A stretch of DNA of 5,962 nucleotides from Bacteroidota bacterium (GCA_027618855.1 JAQCID010000076.1:1-5962), one strand, 5' to 3'. Positions 1 to 5,962 are shown, counted from the first letter of the stretch. Made by a program: numbers and translations. Notes: generated by a model from the letters alone, not told the origin.

Positions 1-1464
1 GCTTGAGGCTACGACAATAAGTTTGGGCCCCAGGCGATCTAGAATACCTAGGATTGATTTTTTGAGTGTGGTTCCTCGAACGATACTGTCGTCAATGACT
101 ACGAGGTTGTCTTTTCCGCGAATGACAGATCCATATGCCACATCATAAATATGGGCCACCAAATCGTCACGAGAAGCATCTTCGGTAATAAAGGTTCGGA
201 GCTTGGCATCCTTAATGGTTACTTTCTCAATTCGAGGTCGCTCGTTGATAATGCGTTCAATTTCGTCTCCCGAAGGGTTTGCACCAAGGCCTTTTATTCT
301 CGCTATTTTACTCTTGTTGTGATGCGTCTCAAGCCCCTTGATCATTCCATAGTAACATACCTCTGCGGTGTTCGGGATAAAACTTGAAACAGTGTTTTCA
401 AGGTCGTGTTCGATCGCTTCAAGAATCTTTGGAACAATCTTCTCTCCCAAGGCCTTTCTCTCCTTATAGATGTCGATGTCGTTTCCACGACTGAAATAAA
501 TTCGTTCGAATGAACAAGCAGTGCGCTCTCCGGGCTCGATCATTTTCTCCATAGATGTCGATCCATTGCGCCTGATGATTAACGCGTGCCCTGGATCAAC
601 TTCTTTTACTTTTTCTGAGGTGAGGTTGAATGCAGTTTGGATGACAGGACGTTCGGAAGCCGCGACCACAATTTCATCATCTTCAAACCAATATGCTGGA
701 CGTATGCCATTTGGGTCTCGGAGTACAAACGCATCCCCATGACCGAGAAGCCCACACATGGTGTAGCCCCCATCAAAATCAGCTGCTGCAGATTTAAGAA
801 CCCCGCCAACATCTAGGGTGTCAGCGATGCGTTCAGAGATCGTTTGGTGATTTAAACCCTGCTCTTTCAGCGCGTCGAAACGGGCCTGGTTTTCTACATC
901 TAGGTAGTGTCCGATTTTTTCCAAAACAGTGACCGTATCGGATTTCTGTTTTGGATGCTGTCCGATTTTAATTAAGACATCGAACAGCTCATCCACATTC
1001 GTCATGTTAAAGTTTCCCGCAACGACTAGATTTCGCGTCCGCCAATTGCTTTGCCTTAAGAATGGGTGGCAATTTTCGATGTCATTCTTCCCGTAAGTAC
1101 CATATCGCAGGTGACCTAGAGAAAGCTCCCCGGTGAACGCAAAATTCTCCTGGAGATAATCTGCATCTTCGAGTTGTTCTTTGGAAAGATTGTCAAATCG
1201 ATCAAGGATTTTTTGAAAAACGTCTTGAATGGGTTTTCCATCCACTGACCGCATTCTAGAAATGTATCTTTTTCCAGGGCTGACGTCGAGTTTGATGTTT
1301 GCGATTCCCGCTCCGTCCTGCCCGCGGTTGTGCTGTTTTTCCATCATCAGGTACATCTTGTTGAGCCCGTAGAATGCCGTTCCGTACTTATCGATGTAGT
1401 ACTGTAGGGGCTTTTTAAGTCTCAGAAGCGCAATGCCGCATTCGTGCGTTAGGAAGTCGCTCAT
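1..1464 (-). CDS. purF: Amidophosphoribosyltransferase, long Bacteroidota-type form, 3'-truncated by window edge
   Basis: This enzyme makes 5-phosphoribosylamine from PRPP and glutamine, the first committed step of purine synthesis, in the cytoplasm. The frame is open for 488 codons from the ATG at 1464 and runs off the left edge. The N-terminus is a class II glutamine amidotransferase domain: Cys9 after a short leader (HECGIA), QHNRG at 44-48, RYGT at 120-123, GNFN at 150-153 and RDPNGIRP at 249-256. The phosphoribosyltransferase part shows YFSRGND near 323-329, RTFI at 423-426 and the PRPP-binding motif VVIDDSIVRGTT at 455-466. Cys9 would have to become N-terminal by removal of eight residues, as propeptide processing does in the Bacillus type. 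From memory, relatives of this form are around 620-635 residues, so roughly 140 are missing here. The gene is divergent from the hutU operon. A paralogue with altered substrate is possible, but the motifs favour true PurF. Confidence 0.93.
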   Translation of the reverse strand, partial: MSDFLTHECGIALLRLKKPLQYYIDKYGTAFYGLNKMYLMMEKQHNRGQDGAGIANIKLDVSPGKRYISRMRSVDGKPIQDVFQKILDRFDNLSKEQLEDADYLQENFAFTGELSLGHLRYGTYGKNDIENCHPFLRQSNWRTRNLVVAGNFNMTNVDELFDVLIKIGQHPKQKSDTVTVLEKIGHYLDVENQARFDALKEQGLNHQTISERIADTLDVGGVLKSAAADFDGGYTMCGLLGHGDAFVLRDPNGIRPAYWFEDDEIVVAASERPVIQTAFNLTSEKVKEVDPGHALIIRRNGSTSMEKMIEPGERTACSFERIYFSRGNDIDIYKERKALGEKIVPKILEAIEHDLENTVSSFIPNTAEVCYYGMIKGLETHHNKSKIARIKGLGANPSGDEIERIINERPRIEKVTIKDAKLRTFITEDASRDDLVAHIYDVAYGSVIRGKDNLVVIDDSIVRGTTLKKSILGILDRLGPKLIVVASS

Positions 1465-1486
1465 AAAGATGTTTTCATTGGAGCGA

Positions 1487-1494
1487 CAAAGGTA
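1487..1494 (-). promoter_or_regulatory. Predicted -7 element for purF
   Basis: On the minus strand this reads TACCTTTG, again an exact fit to TAnnTTTG. It lies about 22 nt before the purF ATG at 1464, so the predicted 5' leader would be roughly 15-20 nt. I see no well-spaced -33 TTG upstream; the nearest TTTG (minus strand, 1525-1522) is 27 bp away. Confidence 0.58.
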
Positions 1495-1504
1495 GTCATA
1501 ATAC

Positions 1505-1512
1505 TACCTTTG
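1505..1512 (+). promoter_or_regulatory. Predicted -7 element for the DUF5522-hutU operon
   Basis: TACCTTTG matches TAnnTTTG exactly. The only nearby -33 candidate is TTG at 1478-1480, with 24 bp between the two, slightly longer than the usual spacing, so the -33 assignment is weak. The last base of the element is 5 nt before the ATG at 1518, which places the expected transcription start at or within a few bases of the start codon. Confidence 0.62.
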
Positions 1513-1517
1513 TAACG

Positions 1518-1688
1518 ATGACAAAGCAGCTAGAGCCGGAAGATTTTTACACAACTGAGGAAGGGTTTATTGTTTTTACAGAACACCACCACCTGAAGCG
1601 CGGCCATTGCTGTGAAAGCTGTTGTAAACACTGTCCGTACGGTTTTGACAAAGCTACAGGGACTTACAAAAAGAGCCCAAAAAAATGA
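1518..1688 (+). CDS. Small cysteine-rich DUF5522-like protein
   Basis: This is a 56-residue soluble protein without a signal peptide or membrane segment. The centre reads GFIVFTEHHHLKRGHCC (16-32) followed by ESCCKHCPYGFD (33-44), which I recognise as the DUF5522 signature (tyrosine-rich start, VFTE, HLxRGxCC, C-x-HCPYG). Cysteines are at 31, 32, 35, 36 and 39 and histidines at 23-25, 30 and 38, an arrangement that would suit binding of a metal or an Fe-S cluster; this is inference, as I know of no established function. The lysine-rich tail ends in KKSPKK. The ATG lies 5 nt after a -7 element and has no Shine-Dalgarno sequence. The stop overlaps the hutU start as ATGA, so the two are probably translationally coupled. 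The opposite-strand frame here lacks any family motif. Confidence 0.88.
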   Translation: MTKQLEPEDFYTTEEGFIVFTEHHHLKRGHCCESCCKHCPYGFDKATGTYKKSPKK

Positions 1689-3706
1689 CTTTAGCGCAAT
1701 TTCAAAAAACGATACAAGAGGGAATTCCATCAGCTCTCCCAAACTTCAGGAAAAGGAGCGAAGGCGCTTCTCACGCACCCGTTAGAAAAGAGATCTTGAC
1801 CGCTCCAGAAAAGGAGCTTGCACTGGCAAATGCACTCCGGTATTTCCCATCGGAACACCACTCAGTTTTGGCTCCAGAGTTTGCACAAGAACTTGCCGAC
1901 TACGGTCGAATTTACATGTATCGCTTTATGCCAAACGATGAGATTAAAGCGCGTTCGATAGATTGGTATCCAGCAAAATGCACGCAAGCTGCGGCAATCA
2001 TGCTGATGATTCAAAACAACCTTGATCCGGCTGTCGCTCAGCACCCTGAGGAGCTTATTACTTATGGCGGAAACGGCGCGGTTTTTTCAAACTGGGCGCA
2101 GTACCGTTTGACGATGAAGTATTTGAGTGAGATGGATGTCGACCAAACCCTTTCAATGTATTCCGGACATCCCATGGGGCTATTCCCCTCTCATCCCGAC
2201 GCTCCGCGCGTTGTCGTAACGAACGGGATGGTGATTCCGAATCACAGCTCTCAAGATGACTGGGAGAGGATGAATGCTTTGGGCGTCAGTCAGTATGGAC
2301 AAATGACAGCGGGATCGTACATGTATATCGGCCCCCAAGGAATCGTTCATGGCACCACGATTACAGTTCTGAATGCAGGACGGAAACTTGCTGAAAAAGA
2401 CGGGGGAGATGGATCTCTTGCTGGGAGACTGTTTGTAACATCGGGACTGGGTGGCATGAGCGGAGCACAGCCGAAAGCAGGAAATATCGCTGGATGTGTG
2501 ACGGTGTGTGCGGAGATAAATTCAGAGGCGGCGCACAAGCGTCACGAACAGGGTTGGGTCGATCATTTAATTGATGACATTGAGGTTCTCGCCGACCGCG
2601 TCCAGGCTTCAGTTCAGAACAAGGAGGTCGTTTCATATGCCTATCTCGGAAATGTGGTGGACGTTTGGGAGGTGTTCGACAAGAAGAATATTTATATAGA
2701 CCTGGGTTCAGACCAAACCTCACTTCACAATCCTTGGGCTGGGGGGTACTACCCGGCGGGCATTTCATTTGAGGAGTCAAATAGACTCATGGCAAAGGAG
2801 CCCGACAAGTTTAAGGAACTCGTCAAGGAGTCTTTAAGGCGCCACGCAGAATCGGTCAATCGCCACGCAGAAAAGGGGACTTATTTCTTCGATTACGGAA
2901 ACGCTTTCCTTCTTGAGGCAAGTCGTGCGGGAGCGGATATTATGGCCGAAGATGGAATTGCCTTCAGATATCCAAGCTATGTTCAGGACATCATGGGGCC
3001 GATGTGTTTCGATTTTGGGTTTGGGCCATTTAGGTGGGTTTGCACCAGCGGCGAACCAGAAGACCTCGCACTAACAGATAGCCTCGCGTGTGAAATTCTT
3101 CAGGAGATGATGGCGGATTCCCCCCCAGAAATTAGAACCCAAATGAATGACAATGTTCAGTGGATTCGTGGTGCCGCTGAGCACAATCTCGTCGTAGGTT
3201 CTCAAGCTCGTATCCTTTACGCAGATGCGGAAGGTCGAATGAAGATTGCAAAAGCGTTTAATGATGCGGTTGCCTCCGGCGCGTTAAAAGGGCCGATCGT
3301 TTTAGGTCGTGATCATCATGATGTAAGCGGAACGGACTCTCCCTATCGGGAGACATCGAACATCTATGACGGATCGGCCTTTACAGCAGATATGGCGATC
3401 CAAAATGTCATTGGCGATGGATTTCGCGGCGCGACCTGGATTTCGATTCACAACGGTGGCGGAGTTGGATGGGGTGAAGTGATCAATGGTGGATTCGGTA
3501 TGCTTCTCGATGGTTCCCCTGATTCAGAGCGCAGACTCAAATCCATGCTCCATTGGGATGTTAACAATGGAATCGCCCGCCGAAGTTGGGCGCGCAACAA
3601 AGGTGCAGAATGGGCGATTGATCGCGCCATGTCCATAGAACCTCGACTCAAAGTAACAGTTGCAAATCACGCCTCTGAAACCCTCATCAAAGAAGCGCTT
3701 AAATAG
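1685..3706 (+). CDS. hutU: Urocanate hydratase (urocanase), long animal-like form
   Basis: This cytoplasmic enzyme adds water to urocanate to give 4-imidazolone-5-propionate, the second step of histidine degradation, using tightly bound NAD+ as electrophile. It is 673 residues, against about 557 for the Pseudomonas type, and matches the long form of Bacteroidota and animals. Motifs include YGGNGAVF at 127-134, YGQMTAGSYMYIGPQGIVHG at 204-223, SGLGGMSGAQP at 253-263, GPMCFDFGFGPFRWVCTSG at 438-456, GRDHHDVSGTDS at 541-552 and GGGVGWGE from 591. Where the Pseudomonas enzyme has its reactive Cys410 (ARICW), this protein has ARILY with Leu511; to my recollection that is shared by long-form relatives. 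The ATG overlaps the upstream stop as ATGA, and the downstream phosphodiesterase starts one base after the stop. No hutH, hutI or hutG is visible. Confidence 0.96.
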   Translation: MTLAQFQKTIQEGIPSALPNFRKRSEGASHAPVRKEILTAPEKELALANALRYFPSEHHSVLAPEFAQELADYGRIYMYRFMPNDEIKARSIDWYPAKCTQAAAIMLMIQNNLDPAVAQHPEELITYGGNGAVFSNWAQYRLTMKYLSEMDVDQTLSMYSGHPMGLFPSHPDAPRVVVTNGMVIPNHSSQDDWERMNALGVSQYGQMTAGSYMYIGPQGIVHGTTITVLNAGRKLAEKDGGDGSLAGRLFVTSGLGGMSGAQPKAGNIAGCVTVCAEINSEAAHKRHEQGWVDHLIDDIEVLADRVQASVQNKEVVSYAYLGNVVDVWEVFDKKNIYIDLGSDQTSLHNPWAGGYYPAGISFEESNRLMAKEPDKFKELVKESLRRHAESVNRHAEKGTYFFDYGNAFLLEASRAGADIMAEDGIAFRYPSYVQDIMGPMCFDFGFGPFRWVCTSGEPEDLALTDSLACEILQEMMADSPPEIRTQMNDNVQWIRGAAEHNLVVGSQARILYADAEGRMKIAKAFNDAVASGALKGPIVLGRDHHDVSGTDSPYRETSNIYDGSAFTADMAIQNVIGDGFRGATWISIHNGGGVGWGEVINGGFGMLLDGSPDSERRLKSMLHWDVNNGIARRSWARNKGAEWAIDRAMSIEPRLKVTVANHASETLIKEALK

Positions 3707-3707
3707 C

Positions 3708-4418
3708 ATGCCCGATCCACTTTATTCCGATTTGAAAATGAAAGTAGTCGCGCATCGTGGCTACGCTTCGAAATACCCAGAGAATACAATTACAGCGCTA
3801 GACGAAGCGGTTAAAGTGGGCGCAGAAATGGTGGAGTTTGATGTCCAACTCACGAAGGACGGGGTTCCCATCATGATTCACGACGACAATTTCAAGCGAA
3901 CCACAGGACTGGACCTGAATGTGTTTGAACTCAATCAAAAGGACCTCCGGAACCACATTGCTTTGAAGGAGGTGAGCAGTGTTGAAGAGGTCATGGTTTG
4001 GCTTCAAGGAAACCCAAACGTAACCGCATTTGTGGAGATTAAACAAGAGTCCATTTTATTCCACGGATTGGAAAAATGCATCAAGGCTTTAAAAGAGGTC
4101 TGTGAGACGGTGCTCTCTCAATGTGTATTGATCAGCTTTAATCCATACGCTGTGGAAGAAGCGATAAAAATAGGGTTCCACCGGACAGGCTGGGTGGTAA
4201 TATCATATGACGCAGTGGGAGAGAAAACCGCCAGAAACATAAATCCAAACTACCTTTTTGCGGACACAGAAATCCTGCCTGAAGGCACCGGCAAGCTGTG
4301 GGTGGGTCAATGGGACTGGGCGATTTATGAAGTGGTATTGAAAGAAGTCGCTTGCAAACTGCACTTGCGCGGCGTGGACGTAATAGAAACAAAAGAAGTA
4401 GAGAAAATGCTGTCATGA
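3708..4418 (+). CDS. Cytoplasmic glycerophosphodiester phosphodiesterase (GDPD family)
   Basis: The enzyme hydrolyses glycerophosphodiesters (deacylated phospholipid headgroups) to glycerol 3-phosphate and an alcohol. The 236-residue product has no signal peptide and shows the GDPD TIM-barrel hallmarks: AHRGY with His16 and Arg17, PENT at 24-27, VEFDVQLTKDG with Glu43 and Asp45 as metal ligands, IMIHDD with catalytic His58, VEIK with Lys112, and the closing GVDVIET at 222-228. It is at the short end of the family. I chose the ATG at 3708, one base after the hutU stop (TAG-C-ATG). An upstream in-frame ATG at 3660 would overlap hutU by 47 bp, and one at 3738 would begin just before the first strand. 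The next gene oxidises the expected product, glycerol 3-phosphate, which supports the assignment. UgpQ-like in type, but the exact substrate is not determinable. Confidence 0.92.
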   Translation: MPDPLYSDLKMKVVAHRGYASKYPENTITALDEAVKVGAEMVEFDVQLTKDGVPIMIHDDNFKRTTGLDLNVFELNQKDLRNHIALKEVSSVEEVMVWLQGNPNVTAFVEIKQESILFHGLEKCIKALKEVCETVLSQCVLISFNPYAVEEAIKIGFHRTGWVVISYDAVGEKTARNINPNYLFADTEILPEGTGKLWVGQWDWAIYEVVLKEVACKLHLRGVDVIETKEVEKMLS

Positions 4419-5611
4419 GTACATCTGTAAAGACATACGACATGGTCATTGTAGGCGGTGGTATTCATGGGGTTGGAATCGCTCAGGCTGGAGCCGCCGC
4501 TGGATATTCGGTGTTGGTGATCGAGAAATCGGCTCTTGCGCATGGCACATCTAGTAAATCGAGCAAGCTCATTCACGGTGGCTTACGCTATCTTGAAACA
4601 GCTCAACTTAAGCTCGTTTTCGAATGTCTTTCCGAGCGGACCCTTCTTTTGAAACTCGCCCCAAAACTCGTCAGGCTCGAGCCGTTTTATATTCCGATTT
4701 ACAAACAAACAAAACGCAGGCCGTGGGAAATTCGTGCGGGACTAAGCCTCTATTCTGCGCTGGGGAAATTTCGCAAGGACGCGAGGTTTGAATCTATCCC
4801 CAAAGAAGACTGGGGAAATCTAGATGGGTTGTCATGCAAAAATCTGCAGGCGGTATTCAGATACAATGACGGCGCTACGGACGATGCAGAGCTTACAAAA
4901 TCAGTCATGCAGTCGGCGAAATCACTTGGAGCTGAGCTTGTGATGCCCGCAGAATTTATTTCCGCAGATGTTGAAGATGAATCAAACCTGGTACACTATT
5001 CAGTCAACGGCACCATGCATACTTGTCGTGCTCGACTCTTAGTGAATGCTACTGGACCTTGGGCGAACATCCTTTTAGATAAGATAAAGCCATCCCCAAA
5101 AAAACGAGAATTCGATCTGGTTGCGGGCACACATATTGTTTTTGACGCCCCACCACCTCGAGGGATTTACTATGTCGAAGCGCCACAAGATCAACGCGCT
5201 GTTTTCGTCATGCCATGGAAAGGCAAAACGATGATCGGAACCACGGAGAAAATATTCGAAGGCAATCCCTCAGACCTGTTGCCAACTCCTGAAGAAGAAT
5301 CTTACCTATGCGAAGTCGCAGCCCACTACTTCCCGAAGTTTACCTCCTTCAAAAGAGGCAACATTGACTCTTCCTTCGCGGGACTTCGCGTTTTGCCTCA
5401 TGCTTCAGGAAAAGCATTCTCAAGACCCAGGGAGACAACGTTTCATGTAGATAAAAAAACGGCCCCGAGAATTGCCACGATTTATGGGGGAAAATTAACA
5501 GCTTTTAGAATTACTGCTGAGAAGTTTGTGACGAAATTTGCAAAAAAATTACCGCGTCGCACTAGAAAAGCATGGACGAGAGATCTGAAATTAACTCCTG
5601 TAAAATCTTGA
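4415..5611 (+). CDS. glpD: FAD-dependent glycerol-3-phosphate dehydrogenase, short form
   Basis: The predicted reaction is oxidation of glycerol 3-phosphate to dihydroxyacetone phosphate at the inner membrane face, with electrons going to the quinone pool. The N-terminus has the FAD dinucleotide fold VIVGGGIHGVG (11-21) with the ribose-binding acid at Glu37, then SSKLIHGGLRYLE (49-61), NATGPW (211-216), GTHIVF (238-243), GLRVLP (323-328) and YGGKLTAFR (357-365). Residues Arg58, His240, Arg325 and Lys360 appear to correspond to substrate-site residues of E. coli GlpD. At 398 residues it is about 100 shorter than E. coli GlpD (501) and ends soon after YGGKLT in a basic tail, so the C-terminal cap domain is absent. 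The ATG overlaps the phosphodiesterase stop as ATGA; an in-frame ATG at 4352 would overlap far more and add a non-conserved basic stretch. Another FAD oxidoreductase of the same superfamily is a lesser possibility. Confidence 0.9.
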   Translation: MSTSVKTYDMVIVGGGIHGVGIAQAGAAAGYSVLVIEKSALAHGTSSKSSKLIHGGLRYLETAQLKLVFECLSERTLLLKLAPKLVRLEPFYIPIYKQTKRRPWEIRAGLSLYSALGKFRKDARFESIPKEDWGNLDGLSCKNLQAVFRYNDGATDDAELTKSVMQSAKSLGAELVMPAEFISADVEDESNLVHYSVNGTMHTCRARLLVNATGPWANILLDKIKPSPKKREFDLVAGTHIVFDAPPPRGIYYVEAPQDQRAVFVMPWKGKTMIGTTEKIFEGNPSDLLPTPEEESYLCEVAAHYFPKFTSFKRGNIDSSFAGLRVLPHASGKAFSRPRETTFHVDKKTAPRIATIYGGKLTAFRITAEKFVTKFAKKLPRRTRKAWTRDLKLTPVKS

Positions 5612-5962
5612 CAATAAGAATTACCTTTTCAGTTGTTTTGGCCTTACTGGCACAACACAACACGACTGCCCAAACACCGATTTCTTTTGAATTGGCCCAT
5701 GAATTGGCGCTAGAAAACTCGTACGCACTCAAAGTAGCCCACTTAAATGAAGCGGAAGCTTCTAGTACGATGAAAAAGACGCTTGCGACGGGACTGCCCC
5801 ACGTAAGTGCGAATGCGGACTACGCGAATTACATCGATATCCCCACACAAGTGGCCCCGGGAGATGCGTTTGGGTTTCCAGATTATTTAACAAACTTCTT
5901 TCTTGATTTGAGCGAGAATACCGGGGTTCTTCTTGACGCCCCAAATATTGATCCCAATGCGA
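5608..5962 (+). CDS. TolC-family outer membrane protein, N-terminal part (runs off right edge)
   Basis: Only the first 118 codons are present. With a TTG start at 5608, the protein opens with a short basic n-region (MTIR), a hydrophobic core (FSVVLALLA) and a probable cleavage site after Ala21 (TTA|Q), a typical Sec signal peptide of the AQ-ending kind common in Bacteroidota. The mature part, TPISFELAHELALENSYALK, followed by EAEASSTMKKTLATGLPHVSANADY, is the opening of an outer membrane efflux protein: two helices with an amphipathic repeat, then the P-x-V-S-A-x-A strand. Such proteins form trimeric export channels. The TTG overlaps the glpD stop as TTGA. An in-frame ATG at 5572 would add 12 residues with an acidic start, which suits a signal peptide less well. 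Membrane-fusion and pump genes would be expected downstream. Which cargo it exports cannot be told. Confidence 0.85.
   Translation, partial: MTIRITFSVVLALLAQHNTTAQTPISFELAHELALENSYALKVAHLNEAEASSTMKKTLATGLPHVSANADYANYIDIPTQVAPGDAFGFPDYLTNFFLDLSENTGVLLDAPNIDPNA

Larger units (their letters stand above)
1486..1513. promoter_or_regulatory. Perfect 11-bp inverted repeat carrying two outward-facing -7 elements
   Basis: The arms ACAAAGGTAGT (1486-1496) and ACTACCTTTGT (1503-1513) are exact reverse complements around a 6-bp centre, CATAAT. Each arm contains TACCTTTG, which fits the Bacteroidota -7 consensus TAnnTTTG, one reading right toward the DUF5522-like gene and one reading left toward purF. 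It fills the middle of the only intergenic gap in the window. The symmetry may serve promoter function on both strands, or it may be an operator for a dimeric regulator that overlaps the promoters. A terminator role is unlikely, because it lies between two divergent start codons and has no T-tract. Confidence 0.75.
1518..5962 (+). other. Probable five-gene operon with overlapping or abutting junctions
   Basis: Successive junctions are ATGA (1685-1688), TAG-C-ATG (3704-3710), ATGA (4415-4418) and TTGA (5608-5611). There is no room for terminators, and I noticed no internal sense-strand TAnnTTTG element on reading through. A single transcript from the promoter at 1505-1512 is the simplest reading, with reinitiation at each junction. 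Confidence 0.8.

Noticed and set aside
521..812. Short frames on both strands within purF.
   Set aside because: They lie inside a continuous 488-codon purF frame with conserved motifs on both sides.
1486..1513. The palindrome as an intrinsic terminator or insertion-element end.
   Set aside because: It lies between divergent start codons, has an AT-rich 6-bp centre and no T-run, and there is no transposase or target duplication nearby.
1649..1681. A second minus-strand promoter-like pair for purF: TTTG (1681-1678), 21 bp, then TAGCTTTG (1656-1649).
   Set aside because: It fits the spacing well, but it lies inside the DUF5522-like coding region, would give a leader of about 180 nt, and short degenerate motifs arise by chance. 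Kept only as a possible alternative start site.
1530..1742. Minus-strand frame of 70 codons opposite the DUF5522-like gene.
   Set aside because: The plus-strand frame has the full family motif, a promoter and an ATGA overlap with hutU; the reverse frame has none of these.
2361..2780. Open minus-strand frame of 139 codons inside hutU.
   Set aside because: It is antisense to strongly conserved urocanase sequence; its translation is rich in Pro, Cys and Arg, with no recognisable motif. A shadow frame.
3660..3707. Extended N-terminus for the phosphodiesterase starting at 3660.
   Set aside because: The extra 16 residues overlap the conserved end of hutU and do not look like part of the GDPD fold; the ATG at 3708 fits the operon spacing.
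4138..4449. Open minus-strand frame of 103 codons over the GDPD-glpD junction, with a leucine-rich start resembling a signal peptide.
   Set aside because: It covers two well-supported genes on the other strand and shows no family signature or promoter element.

Overview
The window looks like a chromosomal segment from a member of the Bacteroidota, most likely near the Flavobacteriales. Four things point there. The purF product has the long form typical of that phylum (start MSDFLTHECGIALLRL). A TAnnTTTG-type -7 promoter element sits in the only intergenic gap. The starts lack clear Shine-Dalgarno sequences. The genes include a DUF5522-type small protein and an animal-like long urocanase. Genus cannot be told from the sequence. 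Coding density is close to 100%, and I see no RNA gene, mobile element, CRISPR array or terminator.

Layout: positions 1-1464 (minus strand) hold the first 488 codons of purF, whose 3' end lies outside the window. A 53-bp gap (1465-1517) holds a perfect 11-bp inverted repeat; each arm contains TACCTTTG reading outward, so the repeat looks like a compact divergent promoter. From 1518 to the right edge, five plus-strand genes are packed with almost no space: a 56-aa cysteine-rich DUF5522-like protein, urocanate hydratase (hutU), a glycerophosphodiester phosphodiesterase (GDPD), a short FAD-dependent glycerol-3-phosphate dehydrogenase (GlpD-like), and the N-terminal part of a TolC-family outer membrane protein. 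The junctions are ATGA, TAG-C-ATG, ATGA and TTGA, so this reads as one translationally coupled operon.

How the genes may work together: GDPD releases glycerol 3-phosphate from glycerophosphodiesters, and the GlpD-like enzyme would oxidise it to dihydroxyacetone phosphate with electrons passed to quinone. That is a coherent two-step lipid-headgroup salvage route. Urocanase belongs to histidine breakdown, but no other hut gene is visible here. The DUF5522-like protein is tied to urocanase by a start-stop overlap and has no known function that I can state. The TolC-family gene probably opens an efflux or secretion module beyond the window. The most unusual items are the symmetric divergent promoter, the probable leaderless start of the operon, the DUF5522-urocanase coupling, and the mixed content of the operon. 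I found no clearly new defence or mobile system.
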